Positions 1 to 9,386 of a stretch of DNA of 64,000 bases are shown here, piece after piece. Every line of letters starts with the position of its first letter. The stretch's first letter is position 1. The DNA is from CAIYRG01 sp963747255. Lineage in GTDB: Bacteria > Pseudomonadota > Alphaproteobacteria > Micropepsales > Micropepsaceae. The notes beneath the pieces were generated by a model. The model ran no database searches and was not told the origin of the DNA. It worked only from the letters and a program-made list of their open reading frames with translations. The position numbers and the translations under genes were made by a program. The stretch covers positions 1 to 64,000 of the forward strand of contig CAVVEG010000005.1 of assembly GCA_963747255.1 (NCBI GenBank), written 5' to 3'.

Positions 1-1030
1 ACAATCAGGGATCGGATCGTTCAAACCGCCACCAAGCTTGTGCTGGAACCGATCTTCGAGGCGGACTTTGAGGACGATGCTTATCGCTACCTTCCGGACG
101 GGGCAGAGCTGACGCGATCGAGGAAATGCACCGGCTGATTTTGCCGGGGCTACACCGACGTGGTGGACGCTGATCTGTCGAAAGATTTCGACGCAATCCG
201 CATCGGGCTCCTCAAATCGGTGGCCTGACGCATTGTCGATCGGCATGTGCTCAGGCTCATCAAATTGTCGCTGAAGGCGCCGATCGAAGAGCGGGATGAA
301 GATGGAACACGGCGCATGAGCGGTAGCGAGGGACGCTCGGGCGCGGCCCAGGGCGGCGTTGAGTCCGATGCTTGCCAACATTTACATGAACCGATTCCTG
401 AAACATTGGCGACTCACGGCACGTGGCGAGGCATTCCATGCCTATGTCATCTCTTATGCCGACGATTTCGTCATCCTCAGCCGTGGATACGCGGCTGAGG
501 CGCTGATGTGGACAAAGCCGTGGTGACCAGGCTCGGATTGTCGATCAACGAGGACAAAACCTCGGTGAAGGATGCCCGGACGGAAAGCTTCGACTTCCTG
601 GGATACACGTTCGGCCCACATCGCTTTCGCAAGGATGGCCATTGGTATCTGGGCGCAAGCCCTTCCAAGAAGAGTGTGCAACGTCTCAAGACGAAAGTCG
701 GCAAATTGCTCGTACCCAGCAACCAGGGCTCATGGCCCGAGGTGCGCGACCAACTGAACAGGCTGCTGCGAGGATGGTCCGCATACTTCAGCTATGGCAC
801 GCGATGCCGGCATATCGTGCCATCGACAATCACGTCTATGATCACGTGCGACACTTCCTCGTCCGTCGGCACAAGGTGCAGGGACGTGGCACGCAACGCT
901 TCTCGCGGGAGCATGTCTTCGGCGAGCTGGGTATGCTGCATCTTCGACGCGTGCACCTGGGCCGCCGCCGTAGGCCTTACCGTGAAACCAGTCGGAAAGC
1001 CGGATGCCGGAAATCGGCACGTCCGGTTTG
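1..1030 (+). pseudogene. Group II intron reverse transcriptase/maturase, decayed, 5' end outside window
   Basis: Intron-encoded proteins of this class combine reverse transcriptase and maturase activity for intron splicing and retrohoming. Reading across frames gives recognisable family segments in order: DRIVQTATKLVLEP near base 13, a YTDVVDADLSK block near 150, a PQGG-like block near 350, the catalytic YADDFVILSRG around 451-490, and the maturase-type stretch FDFLGYTFGP...KDGHWYLGASP from about 580 to 790. At least four frame changes and an in-frame stop separate these blocks, so no functional protein can be made. The segment order and the ribozyme domain V just downstream show one intron degrading in place. 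The family call is secure; exact indel positions are not. Confidence 0.85.
996..1029 (+). ncRNA. Group II intron domain V (ribozyme core hairpin)
   Basis: A 34-nt hairpin sits directly after the maturase remnant, where domain V belongs. The outer stem pairs AAGCCGGA with TCCGGTTT and contains the AGC catalytic-triad position. A two-base bulge (CG) follows on the 3' side, and the inner stem TGCCG/CGGCA closes a GAAA-containing loop. This matches the shape of bacterial domain V. A purine-rich stretch with a pyrimidine-rich partner at about 1036-1090 could be domain VI and the intron 3' end, but I cannot fix the splice site. Confidence 0.7.
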
Positions 1031-1178
1031 ATGAGCGGGGAGGGAAAACGGAGCGTCGCCATACGGCTGAAGCAACCGCGTCTCTCCTCAACTCTACAAC
1101 TGATGCGTGCATCGGAATTGCGAATCACCGAAAGTCGTTTTGCGAAAGCGATTTTCGAGTGTCTCGAGGAGAATCCCG

Positions 1179-2283
1179 ATGCCGACAGAGTGTAGCGCAG
1201 AGCTGTTTGGATTTGCACCCGCTGGCGGTCGCAAAGTTGTGGCCGGAATTGACGGGGGTGCGATCACGTCGGATGCGGGAGCGCTGCTTCTTGGGACCGC
1301 CGACCGGGCATCTCGATGTTATCCGGCGCTTTGCGGAGTGCTTCCGGGATGTCCGCCGCCCGGAGCTGATTGAGCACGAGGTCAGGACGCTGGTCGGCCA
1401 GCGGGTATTCGGGATCGCGCTGGGCTATGAGGACCTCAACGACCACGACGATCTGCGCCACGATCCGGTGATGGCGGTTCGGGCGGGCAAGCTGTCGGCG
1501 CGGCGCAAGGACTGTGCGCCGGTGGCCGGCAAGTCGACGCTGAACCGTCTCGAACTGAGCAGGCCCGAAGTGACGCGCTACCACAAGATCAGTTACGAGG
1601 CGGCCGGGATCAAGTCGCTGTTCGTCGCGCTGTTCTTGAAGTCGTTCCGGGCGCCGCCCGAAGAGATCATCCTGGACCTGGATGCCACCGACGATCCGCT
1701 GCACGGCCATCAGGAAGGCCGTTTCTTCCACGGCTATTACGATTGCTATTGCTATCTGCCGCTCTACATCTTCTGCGGCGATCGGCTTTTGGCGGCGAAG
1801 CTTCGCCCCTCCGACATCGACGGGGCGGCCGGTTCGGTTGAGGAAGTAACCCGGATCGTCGCGCCGGATCCGCCAGCGCTGGCCGCAGGTTCGCATTGTT
1901 TTGCGCGCCATTCAGGTTTTACGCGCGACGATTTGATGGCTGGTGCGAAGCCAATGGCGTCGACTTCGTCTCGGGCTTGCGCGCAACGCAAGGCTTGTCG
2001 CCGAGATCGCCGGTGAACTCGCCGCGGCGAAGGCTGAAAGCTCGATCACCGCCTTGCCGGCGCGCCGCTTCAAGGACTTTGTCTGGACGACGCGCAAGAG
2101 CTGGAGCCGCGAACGGCGCGTCATCGCCAAGGCCAATCGCAAGGCAAGGCCAACCCGCGCTTCATCGTCACCACACTCACAGAACAGGACGGTAACGGTC
2201 AAAAGCTTTATGAGACGGTCTATTGCGCGCGTGGCGAGATGGAGAACCGCATCAAGGAGTGTCAGATCGATCTCTTCGCCGAG
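1179..2283 (+). pseudogene. IS1380-family transposase, frameshifted and 3'-truncated
   Basis: The start at 1179 has a good ribosome site (GAGGAG) and begins MPTECSAELFGF, followed by the DGGAITSDAGALLL block of IS1380 transposases. The family then continues in other frames: RTLVGQRVFGIALGYEDLNDHD near 1380, LDLDATDDPLHGHQEGRFF near 1675-1730 with catalytic-core Asp residues, FKDFVWTTRKSWSRERRV near 2070-2125, and MENRIKECQIDLFA near 2239-2280. At least three frameshifts break it. The match stops abruptly at about 2283, roughly 60-70 residues short of the family C-terminus. The insertion lies immediately downstream of the intron remnant, so two decayed mobile elements are stacked at the edge of the phage region. 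Confidence 0.85.
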
Positions 2284-2522
2284 GCGATTGCGCAGGTTGA
2301 GCGCGATGCAGCATCGGCGAAAGAACTGAAGCGGCAGGTGGCGATTGCACAGTCATCCGACGCGGCCGGCCAGGCGCAGGCCGATCAGCCTCAACCGATT
2401 TTGTCCGGAACGAACGGAAAAATTCTGCGACCACGCAGAAGCTGCTCGCGGCAGCGCCGAAACTCATCTCCCCACCCGAAGCGCCTTCGGCGCGTTCGGC
2501 CTCCCCTCCGGGGGGAGGCAAA

Positions 2523-2834
2523 ATGGAGACCGCAAAGGATACGTATGCTGATGAAACAAATGCCGCCGTTGTTTATGGCGTGCCTTGCGGCCTCCTTCGC
2601 CTCCACGACGCCGCTGCCGCCGGCGTCTCCGATCCTTCCCGGATTCCCCTCTGCGCCGGCAAATCTGATGCAGAACCCGCAGACATTGATCTGTCTCAGT
2701 TTGCCGATGTGCTCGTACAAAATTCCGGAGCCTTCGAAAACAACCGCGAACGGTTGATCGGACTCCAGACCTGGGCGCGCGACGTGCAGCTTTGGTACGC
2801 GGATCTCGTGAAGCAGTTGCAGAGCGGGAAGTGA
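2523..2834 (+). CDS. Hypothetical small phage-region protein (103 aa)
   Basis: I do not recognise this protein. The ATG is preceded by GGGAGG at good spacing, and the stop lies two bases before the next ATG (2837), which suggests co-translation with the gene upstream of the portal. The C-terminal half (FADVLVQNSGAF...WARDVQLWYADLV) looks helical. The same frame stays open upstream to about 2400 with Pro/Ala-rich sequence, so the present start could be secondary to a truncation caused by the IS1380 remnant. By position, terminase-related genes would be expected here, but no terminase motif is visible. Confidence 0.45.
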   Translation: METAKDTYADETNAAVVYGVPCGLLRLHDAAAAGVSDPSRIPLCAGKSDAEPADIDLSQFADVLVQNSGAFENNRERLIGLQTWARDVQLWYADLVKQLQSGK

Positions 2835-2836
2835 GC

Positions 2837-3136
2837 ATGTTCGGGGACATACTCGGAACGCGGGCGGGTGACGCGAAGGACGAATTCGACGAGGGCGAGA
2901 GCACCGATCTGGCGCAGCATGTCCGGGCCTGCACGCGCCGCTACAAATCGGTGGACCGGAAGCTGACATTCCTCGTGCAGCTCGTGGTCGTGGTCATCGT
3001 CATGAACGTGCTGGGCGTGCAGGGTCTCTCCAGTGCGCTGTGGAAGCTGCTGGGAGCGGTTCGTAAATGGCGGACAAAGATATTCTATCCGATGCAAAGG
3101 AGGCGTTTGAACTCGCCGCCGAGCGCGAAGCCCTGA
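2837..3136 (+). CDS. Small single-pass membrane protein upstream of portal
   Basis: A 99-residue product with an acidic N-terminus (DEFDEGESTD), a basic patch (RRYKSVDRK) and one hydrophobic helix (LVQLVVVVIVMNVLG, about residues 46-60). The start follows GGGAAG at a plausible distance. The reading frame overlaps the portal start by 70 bases, and the last 23 or so residues lie over portal codons. The authentic end may be nearer 3066, where TAA-ATG occurs one frame away, so a further indel is possible. Function unknown; it could be a phage lysis accessory or an assembly factor, but nothing in the sequence decides. Confidence 0.4.
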   Translation: MFGDILGTRAGDAKDEFDEGESTDLAQHVRACTRRYKSVDRKLTFLVQLVVVVIVMNVLGVQGLSSALWKLLGAVRKWRTKIFYPMQRRRLNSPPSAKP

Positions 3137-4958
3137 ACCGGCGCGAGGCGCTGGACGATCTGCGCTTTGCCCGGCTGGACGAGCAGTGGCCGGAAGTCAT
3201 CCGCCGCCAGCGCGAGCGCAACGGCCGGCCCTGCTTCACCATGAACCTGCTGGAGTCCTTCATCCGCCAGGTGGTCAATGACACGCGCCAGAACCAGCCC
3301 GCGATCAAGGTGCATCCGTCCGATTCCACCGCAGACCCCAAAACGGCGGAAATCTATAACGGGCTCATCCGCAACATCGAGGTCACATCCCGCGCCGATG
3401 TCGCCTATGACACCGCCCTCGATTACGCCGTCACCATGGGCTTCGGCTATTTCCGCATCAACACCGAGTACGCCCATGAGGACACGTTCGATCTGGACTT
3501 GCGCATCAAGCGCATCGTCAATCCCTTCTCGGTCTATGCCGACCCTTATTCGACCGAGAGCGATTCTTCGGACTGGAACTCCTGCTTCGTCACCGAACTG
3601 ATCGGCAAGGATCAGTTCCGCCGAAATACAAAAGCGCGGAGGAAGTCGATTGGGACGCGCAGGGCTACACGGAGCTTGCCGACCCGTGGCGCGAGGACGA
3701 TCGCGTCATGGTCGCGGAATATTTCTCCCGCGATCCGGAGATAAAAACCATCCTCCTGCTCTCCGATCAGTCGGTCGTGGACGAGGACGTCTGGCTCGCG
3801 CAGAAGGACACTTACGACGCGGCCGGGATCGTGGTGGTTTCGGAGCGCGAGTCGCCCGGCTATCGCGTGACGCAGCGCATCATGACGGGCGCGGAAATCC
3901 TCGAAACCAACAAATGGGCCGGGAAATTCATCCCCATCGTGCCGGTCTATGGCGTGGAGGTGAATGTCGAGGGGCGCAAGCATCTGCGCGGGTTGGTGCG
4001 CCCCGCCAAGGACGCGCAGCGGCTGGTGAATATGTGGCGCACGGCCTCCACCGAACTGGTGGCGCTGGCTCCCAAAGCGCCCTTCATCGGGCCAAAGGGA
4101 TCATTCGTGACCGACGCCGCGAAATGGGCGACGGCCAATGTCGAGAACCACGCCTTCATAGAATATGACGACAAGGGCACGCCGCCGCAGCGTCAGGCCT
4201 TTGCCGGCGTTCCGGCGGGCGCGGTGCAGGAAGCGCTTTCGGCTGCCAACGACATGAAGGCCATCATCGGCATTTATGAGGCGGGGCTGGGGCAGCAGGG
4301 CAACGAGATTTCGGGGCGGGCGATACTGGCGCGCCAACGCGAAGGCGATGTTTCGACCTTCCACTTCCTCGACAATCTGTCGCGCGCCATCGAGCATGGC
4401 GGACGCATCCTGATCGATCTGATCCCGCTGGTTTATACCGGGCAACGGATCGTGCGCATTCTGGGGCCGGGAGGCGTGCCGCAGAACGTGCCGCTGGGCC
4501 AGCCGGTGCCGATGGGGCAGGGGCCGAATGGCGAGGTGCTGTCCCATGTCTATGATCTCTCACGCGGCAAATACGATCTGACGGTGGAAACCGGGCCTTC
4601 CTTCACCACGCGGCGCGAGGAAGCGGCAAACCAGATGATCGAACTCATCCGGGCCTTTCCGCAGGCCGCACCCATCCTGGGCGATCAGCTGGCGAAGAAT
4701 CTCGATTGGCCGGGCGCCGATATCATCGCGGGCAGGCTCGCGGCCCTGTTGCCGCCGCAGGCCGCGGGCGGGCAGCCGGGACCGGCGACGGTGGATCCGG
4801 AGAAAGCGGCCATGGCGCAGAAGCTCCAGCAGCAGCAGGAGCAGCTGGCGAATTTGCAGGCAGACCGGAACATCGAACAGCAGAAATTGCAGGTGGAGAT
4901 GTTCCGGGCGCAGACGGACCGGATCAAGGCCGCAGCGGATTTGCAGAAGACAGCGTGA
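3067..4958 (+). CDS. P22-like phage portal protein (one frameshift at about 3623)
   Basis: Portal proteins form the dodecameric DNA channel at one capsid vertex. The N-terminal part (WPEVIRRQRERNGRPCFTMN, FIRQVVNDTRQNQPAIKVHP, then MGFGYFRI) is typical of the P22-type portal family. The middle part continues with REDDRVMVAEYFSRDP and FIPIVPVYGVEVNVEG, and the C-terminus ends in a Gln-rich coiled coil (QKLQQQQEQLANLQADRN). The two halves lie in different frames and join if one base is restored after CGCCG at about 3623, giving roughly 630 residues, a normal length. Either the gene is dead or the base was lost in sequencing. No terminase gene precedes it and no scaffold or capsid gene follows. 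Confidence 0.85.
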
Positions 4959-5013
4959 GGAGCCGGGACATCGGGCGCTTGTTAACCGGGTTTCCTGCGG
5001 CTATGCGAGACCG

Positions 5014-5568
5014 ATGCGGTTAATCCCGTCCCGCCAATGCCGAAGCTGCACCGCCTGTTGCCGCGTGCTGCCAATTCGCACGCCCGGGCTGGAGAAGACC
5101 TCGCATGTGCTCTGCGTCCATTGTGAGGAAGGCGCGGGCTGCCGGATCTACGAGACGCGGCCTGACCTTTGCCGCGACTATTATTGCGGCTGGCGCTGGC
5201 TGGAGGCGCTGCCGGAGGACTGGCGGCCGGATGAAAGCGGCGTCTTCGTCGATCGCGTGCGATTTGTGGACGGAGCAACAGGCGAAATTCCGCCAGAATA
5301 CGATCGGGCGTTCATGATCGAATTGCTGCTGCTCAGGCCCGACGCAATCGAAGGGCCGCTATTCGCGGAAGTCGTGTGGACCCTTGTGAATGCCGGGATC
5401 CCGGTCTTCCTCGCCGCATGCGGACCGCCGGGGCATCAGAATGCGCTGGTGTTTCTGAACGAGGCGGTCAAGGACGCGGTTGCGGCGCGCGACAGGCCAC
5501 GCGTGATGGCGGTGGTGAGAGAGGCCGCGGCAACGGCGCTGACGCACCGGTTTGTCCTGATCCAGTAA
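5014..5568 (+). CDS. YkgJ-type CxxCxxCC metal-binding protein
   Basis: The 184-residue product starts with CRSCTACC (Cys9, 12, 15, 16), then CVHC (34, 37), Cys43, Cys53 and Cys58. This clustered-cysteine arrangement is that of the YkgJ/UPF0153 family, predicted to hold zinc or an iron-sulphur cluster. The C-terminal two thirds contain no obvious catalytic motif. It sits between the portal and tail-fibre genes, spaced like a phage cassette member, so it may be a virion-module accessory gene rather than a chromosomal passenger. Its biochemical role is unknown; the family call rests on the cysteine pattern. Confidence 0.7.
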   Translation: MRLIPSRQCRSCTACCRVLPIRTPGLEKTSHVLCVHCEEGAGCRIYETRPDLCRDYYCGWRWLEALPEDWRPDESGVFVDRVRFVDGATGEIPPEYDRAFMIELLLLRPDAIEGPLFAEVVWTLVNAGIPVFLAACGPPGHQNALVFLNEAVKDAVAARDRPRVMAVVREAAATALTHRFVLIQ

Positions 5569-5588
5569 CCTGTCTCCTCCTTGTGGGT

Positions 5589-5610
5589 CGAATTTGCGAA
5601 GCAAATTTCG
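5589..5610. repeat. Short palindromic hairpin
   Basis: CGAATTTGC and GCAAATTTCG pair around a GAA loop with one bulged T. No T-run follows on either strand, so this is not a classic intrinsic terminator. It lies between the metal-binding protein gene and the convergent small gene at 5705. Confidence 0.35.
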
Positions 5611-5704
5611 GGTGGGGGTAATCGCAGACAAATCGGCGACGTAAGGGGAGGCAGTACTCTCGCCTGGCCCAGAGCCGGGCAAGTGAGAGGCAGTATTCGC
5701 TGAG

Positions 5705-5896
5705 TTAACGGTGGATGCCGGCGTCGATGTTGCTGTCGATCTTGTCCGCGATGGCTTCGCATTCCTGCGCCAGTTCGGCGAAACGCGCGCGCAGGGTGGC
5801 ATCGTTCACCGTGGACTTGCTGCCCATCTCGCGCAGCCAGGTCGCCTGTTCGCGGAAATAGCGGGCGCGTTCCCGCATCTTCGAAATATCAGCCAT
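5705..5896 (-). CDS. Small helical protein (63 aa)
   Basis: The product begins MADISKMRERARYFREQATWLREMG and is almost entirely charged helix, resembling the short MRERA...LAxExE proteins common in Rhizobiales. It is encoded against the direction of the phage genes. An ALAxE-like core (FAELAQECEAIADKI) suggests a helical hairpin or a dimer. Function unknown. Two similar small proteins lie at 8618 and 11295. Confidence 0.5.
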   Translation of the reverse strand: MADISKMRERARYFREQATWLREMGSKSTVNDATLRARFAELAQECEAIADKIDSNIDAGIHR

Positions 5897-5959
5897 GACG
5901 CCACGCCATTAACCAACAAATTATCGCGGATTTATATCACGGCTAACAGGAGTTGAGCC

Positions 5960-6737
5960 ATGGCCGACACAACCACCACCAATTTTGGCTGGACACAGCC
6001 CGAAGTGGGCGCTTCCTCCGATACCTGGGGAACCAAGCTCAACACCGATCTCCAGTCGATCGACACGCTGATTGCGGCCATTCTCTCGCCTCCCGGGACC
6101 AGCAAAAAGCTCACGCCCGCGCAGATTGTCTCTTCCGGCGCGATTTCATCTTCCGCCTGGACCACCAGCGGCCTGCGCATCTCCTATGGCGCGGCGACGC
6201 TGACCGACACATCTTCCTCCGGCACGGTTGCCGCCATGTATGGAGATGCGCACAAGGCGCTGACCTTCGCCGCCAATTCGCTGACCACCTACACCAATGG
6301 CTATGGCTGCTATTTCGAGGCGCCCATTGCCGGAACCAATGTCACGATCACGGCGGCATGGGCGCTTGGCGCGGACAGTCTCAAGGTCAACGGCGCGGTT
6401 GCGGCGTCCAGCATCAGTTTCGGCGGCTCGACACTGAACCGTTACGACGAAGGCACGCTGACGATCACGGATAATTCCGGCGCGTCTCTCTCGTTCACCG
6501 TCAACCGCGTGACCTATACCCGCGTCGGGCGCATGATCCATGTCGATATCGACATCACCTATCCCTCCACCGCAGATGGCTCGAATGCCAGCATCGCCGG
6601 GCTTCCTGTTGCGGTTCCCGCAAATGTCCATGCCCACGGACCGCGCCCGGCTGCGCATGGACTCGGGCCTGACCTACCGGCCCAATTCGAGTTCGACGTT
6701 CAACATCTCAACCGGCGATTTCACCTACGGGCCATAA
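5960..6737 (+). CDS. Phage tail-fibre-like protein (frameshift near 6630)
   Basis: The N-terminus (TNFGWTQPEVGASSDTWGTKLN) is a common phage tail-fibre or receptor-binding opening, followed by Ser/Thr/Gly-rich beta-type sequence with LTLTDNSGASLSFTV-like stretches. The start at 5960 has AGGAG upstream. From about 6620-6650 the natural continuation is in another frame, which reads SGLTYRPNSSSTFNISTGDF and stops at 6735-6737. The original frame instead runs on into the repeat at 6748. The best reading is therefore one indel near 6630 and a protein of about 258 residues. It likely contacts the host surface at the end of the virion tail; the family assignment is by N-terminal motif and composition. 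Confidence 0.65.
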
Positions 6738-6747
6738 CCCGCTTTCA

Positions 6748-6885
6748 CCATGGCCGGACCTGATCCGGCCATCCAGTTGGCGCGGGCGGCCCGCGCCAAT
6801 GACTTACTCACCGCGCAGACGCGCGGTGGCTGGGTGGCCGGGTTGGTCGGGTCAAGCCCGACCACAAGCGAGCCCGGCCATGGAG
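6748..6885 (+). repeat. Mobile intergenic palindromic repeat, copy 1
   Basis: A roughly 138-bp unit bounded by CCATGGCCGG and CCGGCCATGGAG, with inner complementary blocks (GGCCGGGTTGG, GTCAAGCCCGACC) and a CTCACCGCGC core. A reverse-oriented second copy lies at 12879-13010. Open reading through this unit would give a false N-terminal extension of the next gene starting MAGPDPAIQ. Units of this kind are widespread between genes in alphaproteobacteria. Confidence 0.75.
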
Positions 6886-6911
6886 ATGTTTCAACCTCAG
6901 GAGTTTGTGCA

Positions 6912-8066
6912 ATGTGCAAAGGCGGAAGCAGCTCTTCCAGCACGGTCGATCCGCGCATCATGCTGATGCTGCAATCGAACTATCGGAGCGCGCAGAATGT
7001 CGCTGATCGTCCGTATCAGCCCTATACCTTGCAACTGACGGCTCCGATGACCGATGTGCAGAACGAGGCGGGCGGGCTACTGCAAGCGGCTCCCGCCATG
7101 GGGCAGGGCGCGATTGGAGCGGGCGTGAACGCCGCGCAGGCCGGAACGCAATATCAGGCGCCGCAGATTCACCCTGCCTCCTACAGTGCCGTCTCGGCCT
7201 CTCCGGGCCTGCTGGGCACGCCGGCCCAGGTGAAAAATCTGCCGATGCTCGCTACGCCCAACGCGCTTTCGGGACTGGAGTCCTATACCAATCCGTACAC
7301 GCAGGACGTGGTCAATACGGCCATGTCCGATCTGAACCGGCAGAACCAGATTGCGCTCAACAACACCAATCAGGGCGCCACAGCCGAGAACGCCTTCGGG
7401 GGCGACCGCAATGCGGTTGCCGATTCGCTGACCAATGACGCCTATGCGCGGGCCGCGGCCTCGACGCTCGCGAACCTGAATTCGCGGGGCTTCAATACCG
7501 CAGCCGGGCTGCTCCAGCAGAACCAGCAGATGGGACTGAATGCGGGGCAGGGCAATCTCAACGCCGCAGTGACCACCGGGCTCGGCAACATGAATGCGCA
7601 GAACGCGGCGGCGCAATTCAACGCGGGAAACGTGCAGCAGTCCAATCTGACCAATGCCGGGGCAGCGAATGCCGCCTCGCAATACAATCTCAGCCAGGCG
7701 CTGAACGCAGCGCTCGCCAATCAGGGCGCGAGCAATGCCGCACAGGGGCTGAATTTGCAGGGCTCTGGCCTTCTGGGCTCGCTCGGCACGCAGCAGAACG
7801 CCAATTTCCTCAACGGCACGAATGCGCTGAACGCCTTCGGCACGCAGCAGCAGCAGACCAGCCAGAACGCGCTCAATGCGGCTTACCAGCAATATCTGGC
7901 GCAAATGGGCTACCCCGTGCAGATGCAGCAATTGCTGAACAGCTCGCTCCCTGGCTACGGCAGCGGAACGTCAAACCCGGCCGCGGCCGGTCAGGCGACG
8001 GGAGGGCTGGTCGGCGGTCTGGGCTCTCTCGGCTCGGCCGCGGCGATGCTTCTTCCACTTCTCTAA
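6912..8066 (+). CDS. Asn/Gln/Ala-rich phage virion protein, ejection-protein-like
   Basis: The start is set at 6912 because CAGGAG precedes it by 8-9 bases and the upstream in-frame ATG lies inside the mobile repeat. The 384-residue product has an early landmark NPYTQDVVNTAMSDLNRQNQIAL, an AFGGDRNAVA segment, then a long low-complexity domain of repeated NAAAQFNAG / NAGAANAASQYN-like units. It closes with a short hydrophobic tail (LGSAAAMLLPLL). Proteins of this composition next to podovirus-type tail genes are often internal virion or DNA-ejection components. The specific role is inferred from composition and context only. Confidence 0.55.
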   Translation: MCKGGSSSSSTVDPRIMLMLQSNYRSAQNVADRPYQPYTLQLTAPMTDVQNEAGGLLQAAPAMGQGAIGAGVNAAQAGTQYQAPQIHPASYSAVSASPGLLGTPAQVKNLPMLATPNALSGLESYTNPYTQDVVNTAMSDLNRQNQIALNNTNQGATAENAFGGDRNAVADSLTNDAYARAAASTLANLNSRGFNTAAGLLQQNQQMGLNAGQGNLNAAVTTGLGNMNAQNAAAQFNAGNVQQSNLTNAGAANAASQYNLSQALNAALANQGASNAAQGLNLQGSGLLGSLGTQQNANFLNGTNALNAFGTQQQQTSQNALNAAYQQYLAQMGYPVQMQQLLNSSLPGYGSGTSNPAAAGQATGGLVGGLGSLGSAAAMLLPLL

Positions 8067-8077
8067 GGGCAACATAG

Positions 8078-8551
8078 ATGGCTGGCATTCTCGATTTTCT
8101 CAGCGGCATTTTCGGCGGCGACAGTTCGGCGCCTCCCGGCCTGCTGGCCTCTGCGCCACAACCGGCGGGTGGCCCGCTCACCCCGCCGCAGATTGCCGAC
8201 CCGCTCACCGGCATGACACCTTCGCAGCAAAAATGGTCCGATGCGCTTGGCGGCCTTGGTGCGGCGCTGCGCGATGCCGGGGCCTATCTCCAGCATCGCC
8301 CGGCGGCAGCGAACAATGTCGCCAATTTCACCTCGCAGCAGCACAGGCAACTGCAGGACGCGATCGGGCAAACGAATTACAACAATATGCTGCTGGGCCT
8401 GATCGCCCGGAGCGCGCCTGGGCTGGGGAAGCTGTTTTCGGCCGGGTTGCCGCCGGCGGCTGCCGCCTGGTTGCTGCTGCAGCGCGCGCAGGAGCCAAGG
8501 ACCGCGACCCCCGGCGAAGCGCCATCCGCCGCCCCGCCAGGCAAAACATGA
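8078..8551 (+). CDS. Small phage protein downstream of virion gene
   Basis: The 157-residue product begins MAGILDFLSGIFGGD, an amphipathic N-terminus common among small phage structural or ejection proteins. A region LTPPQIADPLTGMTPSQQKWSDALGGLGAAL follows, then an Ala-rich hydrophobic C-terminal helix. It begins 11 bases after the preceding stop, so the two are probably co-transcribed. I cannot assign a function. It is the last gene that belongs convincingly to the phage block. Confidence 0.5.
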   Translation: MAGILDFLSGIFGGDSSAPPGLLASAPQPAGGPLTPPQIADPLTGMTPSQQKWSDALGGLGAALRDAGAYLQHRPAAANNVANFTSQQHRQLQDAIGQTNYNNMLLGLIARSAPGLGKLFSAGLPPAAAAWLLLQRAQEPRTATPGEAPSAAPPGKT

Positions 8552-8617
8552 AGCCCTGTGGAACCGGGTTCCAAATTGCCCGTTATTTAGGCCGCATCTG
8601 ATACCTGCGGGAAATCC

Positions 8618-8830
8618 GTGACAACAGCTGACGAGTGCATGCGGCATTTGCAATATTGCCAGCAGATGTTTCAGAAAAACAAAGACTACGAAATCAAGGC
8701 GAACTGGCTGGGCCTCGCGACCGAATGGCTCAGACTGCATGCCGAAGTATCCGGCGACAAAGAGGCCGCCAATATGCTCAACCGGGTTGTTCCGTTCGAC
8801 CTGGAAGCAGCAGGCCGCCTGAACAACTAA
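8618..8830 (+). CDS. Small helical protein (70 aa), GTG start
   Basis: The product is helical and charged, with the core ANWLGLATEWLRLHAEV. That core closely resembles EYLRIAVEWLKLGSEV of the protein at 11295, so the two belong to one small family. The start is a GTG; no longer in-frame ATG start is better supported. Function unknown. Its neighbours are the phage block on the left and the flavin-binding protein on the right. Confidence 0.5.
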   Translation: MTTADECMRHLQYCQQMFQKNKDYEIKANWLGLATEWLRLHAEVSGDKEAANMLNRVVPFDLEAAGRLNN

Positions 8831-8921
8831 GAAACGTCAACCGTGGCGTCGCGGATTGACGCGAATCAATGCGCCGGAGCGCGTTGATGAGAATCTCTCA
8901 TGCGTTTTGCGGAGAGATCAC

Positions 8922-9380
8922 TTGAACGACGAGCTGCGGCAGAAAATCCGGACGATTCTGGATCAGCACCGGATCATGACGATTGCGACCCTGAGGCCGG
9001 ACGGGTGGCCACAGGCGACGACCGTCGGTTATGCGAATGACGGATTCACGATCTATTTTCTATGCGGCCCGGAAAGCCAGAAGGCGGCGAATCTCGCACG
9101 CGACGGCCGTGTGTCCCTGACGATCGATCACGACACGCCGCAGGTCATGGATATCACCGGCCTGTCCATGGCGGCACATGCGCAAGCGGTGAACGATCCC
9201 GCAGAAGTGCAGAAAGCGTTGCGCATGCTGATGCTGAAATATCCCGAGCAGAAGAATGTGCCGGTACAGATGCCGGCTCCCGCCGATATCCGGATCTTTC
9301 GCGTGACGCCGGAAGTGATATCCGTGCTGGATTACACAAAAGGCTTCGGACACACCGACCTTGTCGGTTTTCCGAACTGA
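8922..9380 (+). CDS. Pyridoxamine 5'-phosphate oxidase-family FMN-binding protein
   Basis: The split-barrel flavin fold of this family is visible in the opening HRIMTIATLRPDGWPQATTVG, the ANDGFTIYFLCG strand and the later DIRIFRVTPEVISVLDYT strand. I place the start at the TTG at 8922, because GGAGAG lies five bases upstream and family homology begins at that point. An upstream TTG at 8856 would add 22 unrelated residues. Such proteins bind FMN or F420 and reduce small molecules, or protect against oxidants; the substrate cannot be read from the sequence. It is convergent with the histidine kinase gene, six bases away. Confidence 0.75.
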   Translation: MNDELRQKIRTILDQHRIMTIATLRPDGWPQATTVGYANDGFTIYFLCGPESQKAANLARDGRVSLTIDHDTPQVMDITGLSMAAHAQAVNDPAEVQKALRMLMLKYPEQKNVPVQMPAPADIRIFRVTPEVISVLDYTKGFGHTDLVGFPN

Positions 9381-9386
9381 TTTGCG

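Noticed and set aside
508..2016. A single 502-residue open frame linking maturase and transposase sequence
   Set aside because: It is an accidental join of pieces of two decayed elements in one frame; each piece matches its own family only partly.
6750..6911. N-terminal extension (MAGPDPAIQ...) of the virion protein
   Set aside because: This stretch is the mobile repeat; a better start with CAGGAG lies at 6912.
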